Assembly: GCA_011322575.1 (NCBI GenBank)
Contig: DRMK01000218.1
Coordinates: 1-5,847, forward strand
Origin: Gammaproteobacteria bacterium
Lineage (GTDB): Bacteria > Pseudomonadota > Gammaproteobacteria > Thiohalospirales > Thiohalospiraceae
Direction: 5' to 3'
Length of the DNA: 5,847 nt
Shown: piece after piece, positions 1-4,881 of the stretch
Numbering within the stretch: position 1 is the first letter of the stretch
Layout: the number at the start of each line of letters is the position of its first letter
The notes under the pieces: model-generated
What the model saw: the letters and a program-made list of their open reading frames with translations, nothing else
Database searches by the model: none
What the model was told of the DNA's origin: nothing
Program-made: the position numbers and the translations under genes

Positions 1-578
1 GAATGTCGCTGGATACGAGCGGTGGAGACGGTTCGTCCCGAATTCACATAAATGCGCTGGGAGATCCTGGCGAAGAGAAGCTGGTCATCCTTAGAACAGC
101 CTGGAGTTTCTCGGGGCTGCCTCTGCAGATTGGCTTGTTTGGGATGAACAATCCGGTTGCAGAATCGGGTACCGCTGGCGAGGTGGAATCCGGAGCGCAG
201 CTCGTGTCGCAGAAGGTTCTGGGGGCCGATTTCAGTTTTGATAGCGAAGGCTTTGAAGCTATTGGAGAATATTACAAAATCAGCAACAGCGATACTGTTG
301 GAGAGGCCGGCGACAGTACGGCAAACGCCTGGTATGTCCAGTTGGGCTACCAGATCACTGAGCATCTGAAGCCCCTTTACCGCTATTCGGATCTGGATCT
401 GGAGGAGAAAGATCCTTATTTCCGCTACCTGGGAGTAAATGGGCAGGCGCAACATGTCATCGGGTTAAGGTATGACGTGGATGAGAGTAATGCCGTGAAG
501 CTTGAGTACTCCCGGACCAATGTGGAGGGCCGCTCCGAAGGCCACGCCCAACTGCAGTGGGCATTTATCATGTTCTGA
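1..578 (+). CDS. Outer-membrane beta-barrel (porin-like) protein, C-terminal part
   Basis: This is the 3' part of a gene that very likely starts left of the window. The frame is open from the first base, and the ATG at position 3 has no upstream sequence to judge it as a start. The roughly 190 visible residues show alternating polar and apolar short strands separated by acidic, Gly/Asn-rich turns. Examples are the strands around residues 108-117 (AWYVQLGYQI), 123-130, 150-157 (QHVIGLRYDV) and 164-172 (AVKLEYSRT). The last residue is Phe after an aromatic/apolar strand (LQWAFIMF), the usual BAM recognition signal of Gram-negative barrels. The barrel type is clear in style, but the substrate is not; general or anion porins, or an uptake channel, are all possible. 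There is no link in sequence to the genes that follow. Confidence 0.7.
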   Translation, partial: MSLDTSGGDGSSRIHINALGDPGEEKLVILRTAWSFSGLPLQIGLFGMNNPVAESGTAGEVESGAQLVSQKVLGADFSFDSEGFEAIGEYYKISNSDTVGEAGDSTANAWYVQLGYQITEHLKPLYRYSDLDLEEKDPYFRYLGVNGQAQHVIGLRYDVDESNAVKLEYSRTNVEGRSEGHAQLQWAFIMF

Positions 579-843
579 ATGACGATATCCTGCGCTTATC
601 AACCCGGCAACCAAATATTTCGCCCTCAGCAGGGGAGGAGATCAAATACGGGTCAATAAACCACTCAAATTGCCCGTGAAATTGGACAGTTATCTGCATT
701 CGCTACCGGTGGCTGGGTAACCGCACCTGATGAAGAGCCGCGCTTGGGGCTGTATCCCGGTGGCGCTGGCAGGTATGATGGTACGGTATCCATATTACCG
801 TTGTCGCAGGTGATGCGATTCGTACCCTGTCATACCGTTGGCC
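579..843. other. Intergenic region, 265 bases, no convincing gene
   Basis: I found no gene with a start and ribosome site here. A purine-rich stretch at 631-641 (AGGGGAGGAGA) looks like a strong Shine-Dalgarno sequence, but no ATG, GTG or TTG with a lasting frame follows at the right distance. In the porin's own frame, codons are open from 660 to the TGA at 855-857 without an early start codon; this may be chance or gene decay. An inverted repeat lies at 783-801. No rho-independent terminator is visible after the porin stop. Confidence 0.5.
783..801. repeat. Inverted repeat ACGGTA-N7-TACCGT
   Basis: The two 6-base arms (783-788 and 796-801) are perfect reverse complements around a 7-base spacer. 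The repeat sits 42 bases upstream of the ATG at 844. Its place and symmetry fit an operator for a dimeric regulator, but that is an inference. A shorter relative with the same core (CGGTA/TACCG) occurs at 2703-2715, in front of another plus-strand gene. Confidence 0.35.
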
Positions 844-1506
844 ATGGATCTACCTGAGGGAATGGTTGCCGCCCCCTGGCTGTGGGCGGCCAACGCCCTG
901 TTTTTCCCGCTGGTTGCGTTTGCCGTTTACCGCGCGCCGTGGTGGAGAGTGCGTCTGCGAGACGGGCAGCATCTGTTGCTCGGCGCCTGTGTGTTCACTT
1001 TTTTCCTGTGGAATGTAAAGGCCGGGGTGACGCCAGGACTGAGTTTCCACCTGCTCGGGGCCGGGCTGCTGACCCTGATGTTCAGTTGGGAGTTTGCGCT
1101 CATCGTTATGACGGTGGCCTTGACAGCGAACACCTGGCTGGGGGAGATGGCGTGGGAAACCTTCGCTCTCAACGGCCTCATTATGGTGGCGCTTCCCGTG
1201 TTCATCGTTTACCGCATCTTTATCTATGTGGATCGTCATGCGCCCAACTTCTTTGTATATGTGCTGGCCTGCAGTTTTCTGGGGGGTGCTTTCTCGGTAA
1301 TGGCGGTGGGGACGCTGGGGGTGGCGGTGCTGTGGAGCAGTGGAGTCTATTCTTTTGGTTACCTGGAGGAGTACTATCTGCCTTTTCTGCCGCTTCTTAT
1401 GGTCCCTGAAGGAGCATTCAACGGCATGTTGACTACGTTGCTAATCACCTTCCGGCCCGAGTGGATGCGCACCTTCAGGGATGAGCGATATATCGATGGC
1501 AAGTAG
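844..1506 (+). CDS. CbiM/COG3235-type membrane protein (energy-coupling-factor S-component-like)
   Basis: The 220-residue integral membrane protein has about six hydrophobic segments (near residues 15-30, 45-60, 68-95, 108-130, 137-165 and 178-203). It resembles the COG3235 group, distant relatives of the CbiM/NikM cobalt/nickel uptake subunits. Family-like blocks are GVTPGLSFHLLGAG (near 62-75), APNFFVYVLACSFLGG, VPEGAFNGML (near 187-196) and the end FRPEWMRTFRDERY. The ATG at 844 is preferred over the in-frame TTG at 838 because it gives MDLPEG, which lines up with the N-terminal MHIPDG of CbiM. No good Shine-Dalgarno site is present for either, and a stop at 811 closes the frame upstream. 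In NikM the metal is held by the N-terminus, His2 and His67. Here position 2 is Asp, while a His survives near 69. No transporter ATPase or EcfT gene lies nearby. Substrate unknown; some metal-related role is likely. Confidence 0.75.
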   Translation: MDLPEGMVAAPWLWAANALFFPLVAFAVYRAPWWRVRLRDGQHLLLGACVFTFFLWNVKAGVTPGLSFHLLGAGLLTLMFSWEFALIVMTVALTANTWLGEMAWETFALNGLIMVALPVFIVYRIFIYVDRHAPNFFVYVLACSFLGGAFSVMAVGTLGVAVLWSSGVYSFGYLEEYYLPFLPLLMVPEGAFNGMLTTLLITFRPEWMRTFRDERYIDGK

Positions 1507-1533
1507 GGTGGTATCTGTGCTCATGGCTACGGC

Positions 1534-1956
1534 ATGAACCTCGTATCCTATATTCCCCATACCCAGGCGCTGCTCAATCTGGCGACCGTGCTGCTGCTGG
1601 TTTCCGGTTATCTGTTCATTCGCCGGGGGGATCGCCGCAAGCATAGGAATTGTATGCTGAGTGCGGCCCTGGTATCGGTGCTGTTCATGGTGTGCTACCT
1701 GTTCTATCATACCGCCGTCGGGAATGTGCCGTTTGCGGGAGAGGGAGCGATACGTCCCGTATATTTCGCTATCCTGGCTTCCCATGTTACGCTGGCTGCG
1801 GTAAATCTGCCGTTGGTGGTGGTAGTGCTCTATTACGCCATGCGTGGCAGGTTCGACGGGCACCGCCGTTTTGCGCGCCGGTCACTGCCTGTATGGATCT
1901 ATGTTTCGGTTACCGGACTGTTGATCTACGGGATGGCTTTCCATATATATGCCTAG
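1534..1956 (+). CDS. DUF420 family membrane protein (CtaM/YozB-like)
   Basis: The 140-residue protein has four membrane segments, roughly residues 12-29, 42-61, 76-102 and 118-138. It carries the four histidine positions I associate with DUF420: His37 in HRNCML, His59 in FYHT, His84 in ASHVTLA and His110 in GHRRFARR. It ends with the typical PVWIYVSVTGLLIYGM block. In Staphylococcus, the DUF420 protein CtaM is needed for maturation of an aa3-type oxidase; its exact chemistry is not settled. The gene starts 27 bases after the CbiM-like gene in the same frame, so the two are probably co-transcribed. The ATG at 1534 is the only start possible in the stretch after the upstream stop. The Shine-Dalgarno is poor. 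A role in heme or copper delivery to an oxidase is an inference, supported by the oxidase-like subunit on the opposite strand. Confidence 0.85.
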   Translation: MNLVSYIPHTQALLNLATVLLLVSGYLFIRRGDRRKHRNCMLSAALVSVLFMVCYLFYHTAVGNVPFAGEGAIRPVYFAILASHVTLAAVNLPLVVVVLYYAMRGRFDGHRRFARRSLPVWIYVSVTGLLIYGMAFHIYA

Positions 1957-1994
1957 ATATCATGTTCTGATCTGCATTCTCTATAAGATTCTGC

Positions 1995-2001
1995 AAAGGA
2001 G
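1995..2001 (+). promoter_or_regulatory. Strong ribosome binding site for the YbjQ-like gene
   Basis: The sequence AAAGGAG lies 6 bases before the ATG at 2008 and is the best ribosome site on the plus strand of the window. It fixes the start of the YbjQ-like gene. A possible -10 box (TATAAG, 1982-1987) lies just upstream but has no convincing -35 partner. Confidence 0.7.
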
Positions 2002-2007
2002 AGTGGT

Positions 2008-2364
2008 ATGGAATATTTGCCATTACTGATTATCCTGGCCATCTTGTATTTTTTGGTTATTATCCCCGCAAGGAGAAGAAAAAAGGCAACAGAGCTTGCC
2101 AGTAGTTTGCGGGACAAATTGGCTGAAAAACGTAGAACTGTTCTGGTAGTTACATCCCCGAAAATAGAGGGCAAGAAAATACTTCAAACGCTGGGAGCAG
2201 TCACGGGTACATCAAGTACCCAGGTTATGTCGCAAGACGAGTTTGATTTGGCTGAAAAGGAAGCCATGCTCGCCATTATTGAAGAGGCGGAAAGCCTGGG
2301 AGCCAACGCCATAGTTGGATTGCAGCAAAACACAGGAACATATGAACAACAGGGGTCCAAATGA
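2008..2364 (+). CDS. Membrane-anchored YbjQ/DUF74-type (heavy-metal-binding domain) protein, ending at a premature TGA
   Basis: The 118-residue product has one N-terminal membrane helix (residues 3-20) followed by a basic stop-transfer patch (ARRRKK). A cytoplasmic YbjQ/DUF74-like domain follows from about residue 45. Its hallmarks are VLVVTSPKIEGKKI, LGAVTG, the helix LAEKEAMLAIIEEAESLGANAIVGL, and then QNTGTYEQQGSK. YbjQ proteins form small oligomers of unclear role; the 'heavy-metal-binding' name is a database label. The TGA at 2362 cuts the domain before its last strand, and the missing piece is encoded in the same frame just after it (see 2362-2418). The gene is AT-richer than its neighbours (27 of 60 bases are G or C at 2101-2160, against 40 of 60 at 3661-3720). 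It uses three consecutive AGG/AGA arginine codons at 2071-2079, which may mean a different origin. It is probably a nonsense-truncated gene, unless TGA is read through. Confidence 0.8.
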   Translation: MEYLPLLIILAILYFLVIIPARRRKKATELASSLRDKLAEKRRTVLVVTSPKIEGKKILQTLGAVTGTSSTQVMSQDEFDLAEKEAMLAIIEEAESLGANAIVGLQQNTGTYEQQGSK

Positions 2365-2418
2365 CAGGTATCTCAGTTCGCATATAGCGGAACCGCCGTA
2401 AAAATACAGGATGCGTGA
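2362..2418 (+). pseudogene. In-frame TGA plus severed C-terminal strand of the YbjQ-like gene
   Basis: Directly after the TGA at 2362-2364, the same reading frame encodes QVSQFAYSGTAVKIQDA and stops at a second TGA (2416-2418). The block YSGTAVKI is the kind of ending expected for YbjQ/DUF74 domains. It completes the protein to about 135 residues with one residue unaccounted for at the TGA. From memory of relatives, a Trp is plausible there, so one TGG-to-TGA change would explain it. The genetic code itself looks standard: TGA ends the porin and the 83-residue gene, and Trp is encoded by TGG elsewhere. Confidence 0.65.
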
Positions 2419-2509
2419 CTGGCCGGCATTACTGTCGATTGGCCTGTTATTGCCCCGGTAGCCAAATATTTGCATCTTCTGGACGCCGGGTCTGTGTCAG
2501 ACAAGGCGT

Positions 2510-2547
2510 AGCTTGCGGCCAATGGTTGCTCTATTGGCCAAAAAGCT
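2510..2547. repeat. Interrupted stem-loop
   Basis: Outer arms AGCTT (2510-2514) and AAGCT (2543-2547) and inner arms GGCCAAT (2517-2523) and ATTGGCC (2533-2539) are both perfect complements. They are separated by a 9-base loop (2524-2532) and a small internal loop (GC opposite AAA). No T-run follows on the plus strand, so it is not a standard rho-independent terminator. An operator, an RNA structure at the 3' end of the YbjQ-like transcript, or a decayed repeat are all possible. Confidence 0.4.
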
Positions 2548-2618
2548 GCAACGTCGGGCCGGACTATCCCCGAAACCCCTGACAATTTGATTTTGGTGGG
2601 GAGACCGATGTGCGGTGG

Positions 2619-2649
2619 TTGAGTACGATATATAGTTGCCGGGTTTAAT
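2619..2649 (+). promoter_or_regulatory. Possible sigma-70 promoter for the 83-residue gene
   Basis: TTGAGT (2619-2624) matches 4 of 6 -35 bases and TTTAAT (2644-2649) matches 5 of 6 -10 bases. The 19-base spacer is longer than ideal. Position is right, about 90 bases before the ATG at 2739. It is weak evidence because AT-rich non-coding DNA gives such matches by chance. Confidence 0.25.
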
Positions 2650-2702
2650 CAAATGTCAAATGTAACGGGTCATCGGCCGTCTATCATGCAGGCGGATAGA
2701 GG

Positions 2703-2715
2703 CGGTATCGTACCG
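2703..2715. repeat. Inverted repeat CGGTA-TCG-TACCG
   Basis: Two perfect 5-base arms (2703-2707 and 2711-2715) surround a 3-base centre. They lie 23 bases before the ATG at 2739 and just upstream of its ribosome site. In the mRNA this could form a small hairpin; in DNA it could be an operator. It shares its arm sequence with the repeat at 783-801, but the spacer differs (3 versus 7). Confidence 0.3.
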
Positions 2716-2729
2716 GTCAACAAGACGTC

Positions 2730-2734
2730 AGGAG
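2730..2734 (+). promoter_or_regulatory. Ribosome binding site for the 83-residue gene
   Basis: AGGAG lies 4 bases before the ATG at 2739. The spacing is slightly short but the match is clear, and it supports this small gene as real. Confidence 0.6.
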
Positions 2735-2738
2735 AACC

Positions 2739-2990
2739 ATGGAGATAGTATATTTCACCATAGCTGGTATCTTTCTCTACCTCTTTTCCGACTGGCTGCT
2801 GGATCGCATCGAGATGAGGTTTGGCAGGCGTTTCGAGCATCGTTCCCTGATCTTCTTCGTGATCATACTGGTGCTTTCCATGGGGCTGTTCAACCTGATC
2901 CAGTATCTCCAGGGAGGGCATTCGGCGCCGAACGCACGGGACAGCGGTACGGAGATCGGGATCAACGCTGATTCGCCATCTGACAGGTGA
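2739..2990 (+). CDS. Small two-helix membrane protein of unknown function
   Basis: The 83-residue protein has two hydrophobic segments: residues 2-20 (ending SDWLLDRIE, on the edge of the first helix) and about 36-56 (SLIFFVIILVLSMGLFNLI). Between them is a charged loop with RFGRRFEHR. The C-terminal 25 residues are hydrophilic and rich in Ser, Asp and Asn, with no motif I recognise. A clear ribosome site and codon use like its GC-rich neighbours support it as a true gene. It stands alone, 320 bases after the YbjQ-like gene, and converges with the oxidase-like gene. I cannot assign a function. An accessory subunit or stabilising membrane peptide for the neighbouring redox proteins is one guess, based only on position. 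Confidence 0.7.
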   Translation: MEIVYFTIAGIFLYLFSDWLLDRIEMRFGRRFEHRSLIFFVIILVLSMGLFNLIQYLQGGHSAPNARDSGTEIGINADSPSDR

Positions 2991-3000
2991 CGGATGCGGT

Positions 3001-4371
3001 TTACTGCTCCTGCTGTTGCCCGCGAGGCCACATCGCCCTGAATACTATTACCAGGAACAGGATTCCTCCAACGATAGCGATCAATCCACCCAACCCCATG
3101 ATCCCCATGCCGGCAATCTTCTGTATGCTCTCCAGTCCCTGGGCGCTGCCGGCGGTCTTGCGCTGTACGCCGTAGCCTCCGGACCACGCCAGCCCAAGTA
3201 CATGCATGAGCTGGCCCGAACCATATATGGCGGGCTGCAGTGCGACTATTCGGCCTAGAGGTTTTCTGAATCCCAGCCAGGGCAGGATGTGGTAGGTAAT
3301 GCCCATATATGCCAGGGTTACCGCCACGATGGAGCCGTGGTAGTGGGCGGGGATGGTTACGTTGCTGCCGCTGATCAGGAAGCCGATGATTCCTCCCACA
3401 CCAAACAACAGGATGGAGAACAGCAGAGCGGTGCGTTCCGCCCGGCAGGTTTCGGGTGGTTTGCCGCTCTGGAGCGCTGTCCATACGATTATCGCCCCCA
3501 TGGGTAACGCCGCCAGCCCGCCTCCGTACTGCATCAGCCAGGTGAGCCCCAGAATATGGTTTGCCGATCCCACTTCATAGGCCAGATAGATGCCGGGCGT
3601 CAGCAGGGCAGGGAGCGCTCCCAGGGCAAACAGCAGCAGCGCAACGCGCGGGCTCAGGTTGGGCAGGGCCCCGGAGATGGTGGCAAGCCACAGCCAGACC
3701 ACCAGCATGAGCTGGACATGGGTGAACTGGATGGTGTGCCCTGCACCCCAGAACAGCAGTTCGTAATAGCTTTTGCCGGTAACCGAGTCCGGCATCCCGG
3801 ACCAGGATGCCGCCAGGGCCAGTATGGCCAGCAGCGCGATTGCCAGTGCCGTCAGCATACCGAAGCGCAGCGCTCCGGTACCGGTGATCTGTTTGCCGAC
3901 GGGGCGGGAGAAGAGCAGGCCATGCAGCACCAGGGCGGTGAAACCTGCCCCGAACAGCCCCAGGCCGAAAAAGAAAACGGGATCCTGGAGCACCGGAACA
4001 TAGTTGTTCATCAACGGATTACCGGCCCCCAGAAAGGGAGCCGCGGTTATGGTAAGTGTGCCCGCCACGCAGAGCCACAGCGCTGCGCGCATCCAAGGGG
4101 TGTGGCGGCCGCTACCGTTCAGGCTCCATAACACTCCGGCAAACGATAAGAACCATACGAGGACGGTCAGATCCACATGCACCACAAGCGCCGTGTGGAA
4201 AAAATCCACCCAAGGGAAGATATCCTGGATCCCGGGGGTTCTGGACATCACTATCAGCAGGGTGAACAGCCCGCCGATTACCAGGGAGGAGAGCGCAAGC
4301 AGCAGCCAGCCGGTGGCGTTTTTGCGGGACGGTGTCTCCGGCGGCTCGAGGGAGAAACCGCGGTTTAGCAT
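3001..4371 (-). CDS. Heme-copper oxidase subunit I homologue lacking the CuB His-His pair
   Basis: The 456-residue protein has 12 predicted membrane helices, as in heme-copper oxidase subunit I (COX1/CcoN/NorB superfamily). Helix II carries His65 in ALVVHVDLTV, expected to bind low-spin heme. Helix X carries His343 and His345 in PAHYHGSIVAV, matching the two heme ligands of the superfamily. The text that follows (TLAYMGITYHILPWLG) resembles B-type (ba3) oxidases. Helix VI has FWGAGHTIQFTH, with His212 where the first CuB ligand sits and Phe216 where the cross-linked Tyr of A/B types would be. The helix VII region (about 255-272) has no His-His; the nearest residues are TPGIYLAYE and then a single His272. 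CuB binding is therefore doubtful. The start at 4371 follows the previous stop by 15 bases and lacks a clear ribosome site, so translation may be coupled. It is last in the operon. An O2 or NO reductase role is not supported; a di-heme electron carrier is an alternative. Confidence 0.8.
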   Translation of the reverse strand: MLNRGFSLEPPETPSRKNATGWLLLALSSLVIGGLFTLLIVMSRTPGIQDIFPWVDFFHTALVVHVDLTVLVWFLSFAGVLWSLNGSGRHTPWMRAALWLCVAGTLTITAAPFLGAGNPLMNNYVPVLQDPVFFFGLGLFGAGFTALVLHGLLFSRPVGKQITGTGALRFGMLTALAIALLAILALAASWSGMPDSVTGKSYYELLFWGAGHTIQFTHVQLMLVVWLWLATISGALPNLSPRVALLLFALGALPALLTPGIYLAYEVGSANHILGLTWLMQYGGGLAALPMGAIIVWTALQSGKPPETCRAERTALLFSILLFGVGGIIGFLISGSNVTIPAHYHGSIVAVTLAYMGITYHILPWLGFRKPLGRIVALQPAIYGSGQLMHVLGLAWSGGYGVQRKTAGSAQGLESIQKIAGMGIMGLGGLIAIVGGILFLVIVFRAMWPRGQQQEQ

Positions 4372-4386
4372 CGGCTGGAGATGTAT

Positions 4387-4881
4387 CTATTTGAAGACAA
4401 ATCCGGTCTCTGTATTGAAATCGATGAACAGCAACTGTCCCGGCGCCAGTGTCGCCGTCTGCTCGTAGCTGTAATTATACCCTTCTACCCGGACGCTGTC
4501 GTTCATGCGAACCGTGAAGCGGTGTTCCCCCGCCGGTACGGTGGCATCCAGAAAGATATCCACTCCCCCGTCATCGAACAGTCCAGGCGGTTTTTCCACG
4601 GTGTACAGCAGCCGTTCCCCGTCCATCATCAGCTCAACCGTCACTGGGGAGCGCTTGCGGGTGCACTCGGTGGGGCGGCGCATGTTGGGGGGCAGTTTTG
4701 CCAGCTCTTCGGGTGACATCCGGCGGCACGGCTCCACATGCTGGCCGAAATGGCTGAATGCCAGCACCACTTTGGCCTGATCTTCGGCCAGATGCCGATA
4801 GGCTGGCGAGGTGGAGAAGTACCCCACCAGCACCATGAACAGAAGATAGTTGACAGCCTGCAGGGGATAGCGTTTAAGCAT
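4387..4881 (-). CDS. Membrane-anchored periplasmic protein of unknown family, between cytochrome b and oxidase-like genes
   Basis: The 164-residue protein has one N-terminal hydrophobic segment (residues 8-23, after MLKRYP), which fits a signal anchor with the rest outside the inner membrane. The outer domain holds two cysteines, Cys52 (EPCRRM) and Cys73 (TECTRKR), separated by a Pro/Arg-rich stretch with NMRRP. They could form a disulfide or bind a cofactor. From about residue 78 to the end the pattern is a beta sandwich (SPVTVELMMDGERLLY, VDIFLDATVPAGEHRFTVRM, then GQLLFIDFN). There is no CXXXC CuA motif and no CXXCH heme motif, so it is not a standard oxidase subunit II or a c-type cytochrome. 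The start is secure: GGAGG lies 8 bases upstream, and the ATG overlaps the end of the preceding gene by 8 bases. I do not recognise the family. The position argues for a structural subunit of the same complex. Confidence 0.75.
   Translation of the reverse strand: MLKRYPLQAVNYLLFMVLVGYFSTSPAYRHLAEDQAKVVLAFSHFGQHVEPCRRMSPEELAKLPPNMRRPTECTRKRSPVTVELMMDGERLLYTVEKPPGLFDDGGVDIFLDATVPAGEHRFTVRMNDSVRVEGYNYSYEQTATLAPGQLLFIDFNTETGFVFK
4874..4881 (-). other. Eight-base gene overlap (ATGCTTAA), likely translational coupling
   Basis: The ATG of the 164-residue gene (4881-4879) and the TAA of the cytochrome b fusion gene (4876-4874) share ATGCTTAA on the minus strand. The ribosome site of the second gene lies inside the first. 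This suggests the two proteins are made together in fixed ratio. Confidence 0.8.

Larger units (their letters stand above)
2419..2738. other. Intergenic region, 320 bases, no convincing gene
   Basis: No open frame here has a believable start, ribosome site or recognisable protein. The minus-strand frame across 2373-2585 has no family-like sequence. What can be seen is a stem-loop at 2510-2547, a candidate promoter at 2619-2649, a tandem heptamer at 2649-2662 (TCAAATG twice), a short inverted repeat at 2703-2715 and the ribosome site of the next gene at 2730-2734. Confidence 0.55.

Noticed and set aside
546..562. GCCCA/TGGGC inverted repeat at the end of the porin gene
   Set aside because: It lies within coding sequence before the stop, has short arms and no following T-run, and is explained by the codons of the last strand.
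1982..1987. TATAAG as a -10 promoter box for the YbjQ-like gene
   Set aside because: No acceptable -35 element lies 16-18 bases upstream, and transcription would begin at or inside the ribosome site.
2377..2392. Hairpin 13 bases after the TGA as a bacterial SECIS element
   Set aside because: The stem is about 5 base pairs with a bulge and the loop is ATATA. The GGU-type loop needed for SelB binding is absent, and the family is not known for selenocysteine.
2419..2511. Open frame continuing after the second TGA of the YbjQ-like gene (about 30 codons to a TAG)
   Set aside because: The YbjQ domain is already complete at its usual ending, and this further stretch has no recognisable motif or start site.
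2977..2989. Small hairpin at the convergent stops as a shared terminator
   Set aside because: The stem is only five pairs including a wobble, with a 3-base loop and no T-run on either strand.
2777..3484. Minus-strand open frame of 235 codons overlapping two real genes
   Set aside because: It overlaps the oxidase-like gene in a different frame on the same strand and is antisense to the 83-residue gene. Its composition is Arg/His/Pro-rich with no recognisable domain.
3556..4131. Long plus-strand open frame of 191 codons opposite the oxidase-like gene
   Set aside because: Its Gln/Gly/Arg-rich translation has no family-like pattern. It is the antisense shadow of the 12-helix membrane protein, which explains the whole stretch.
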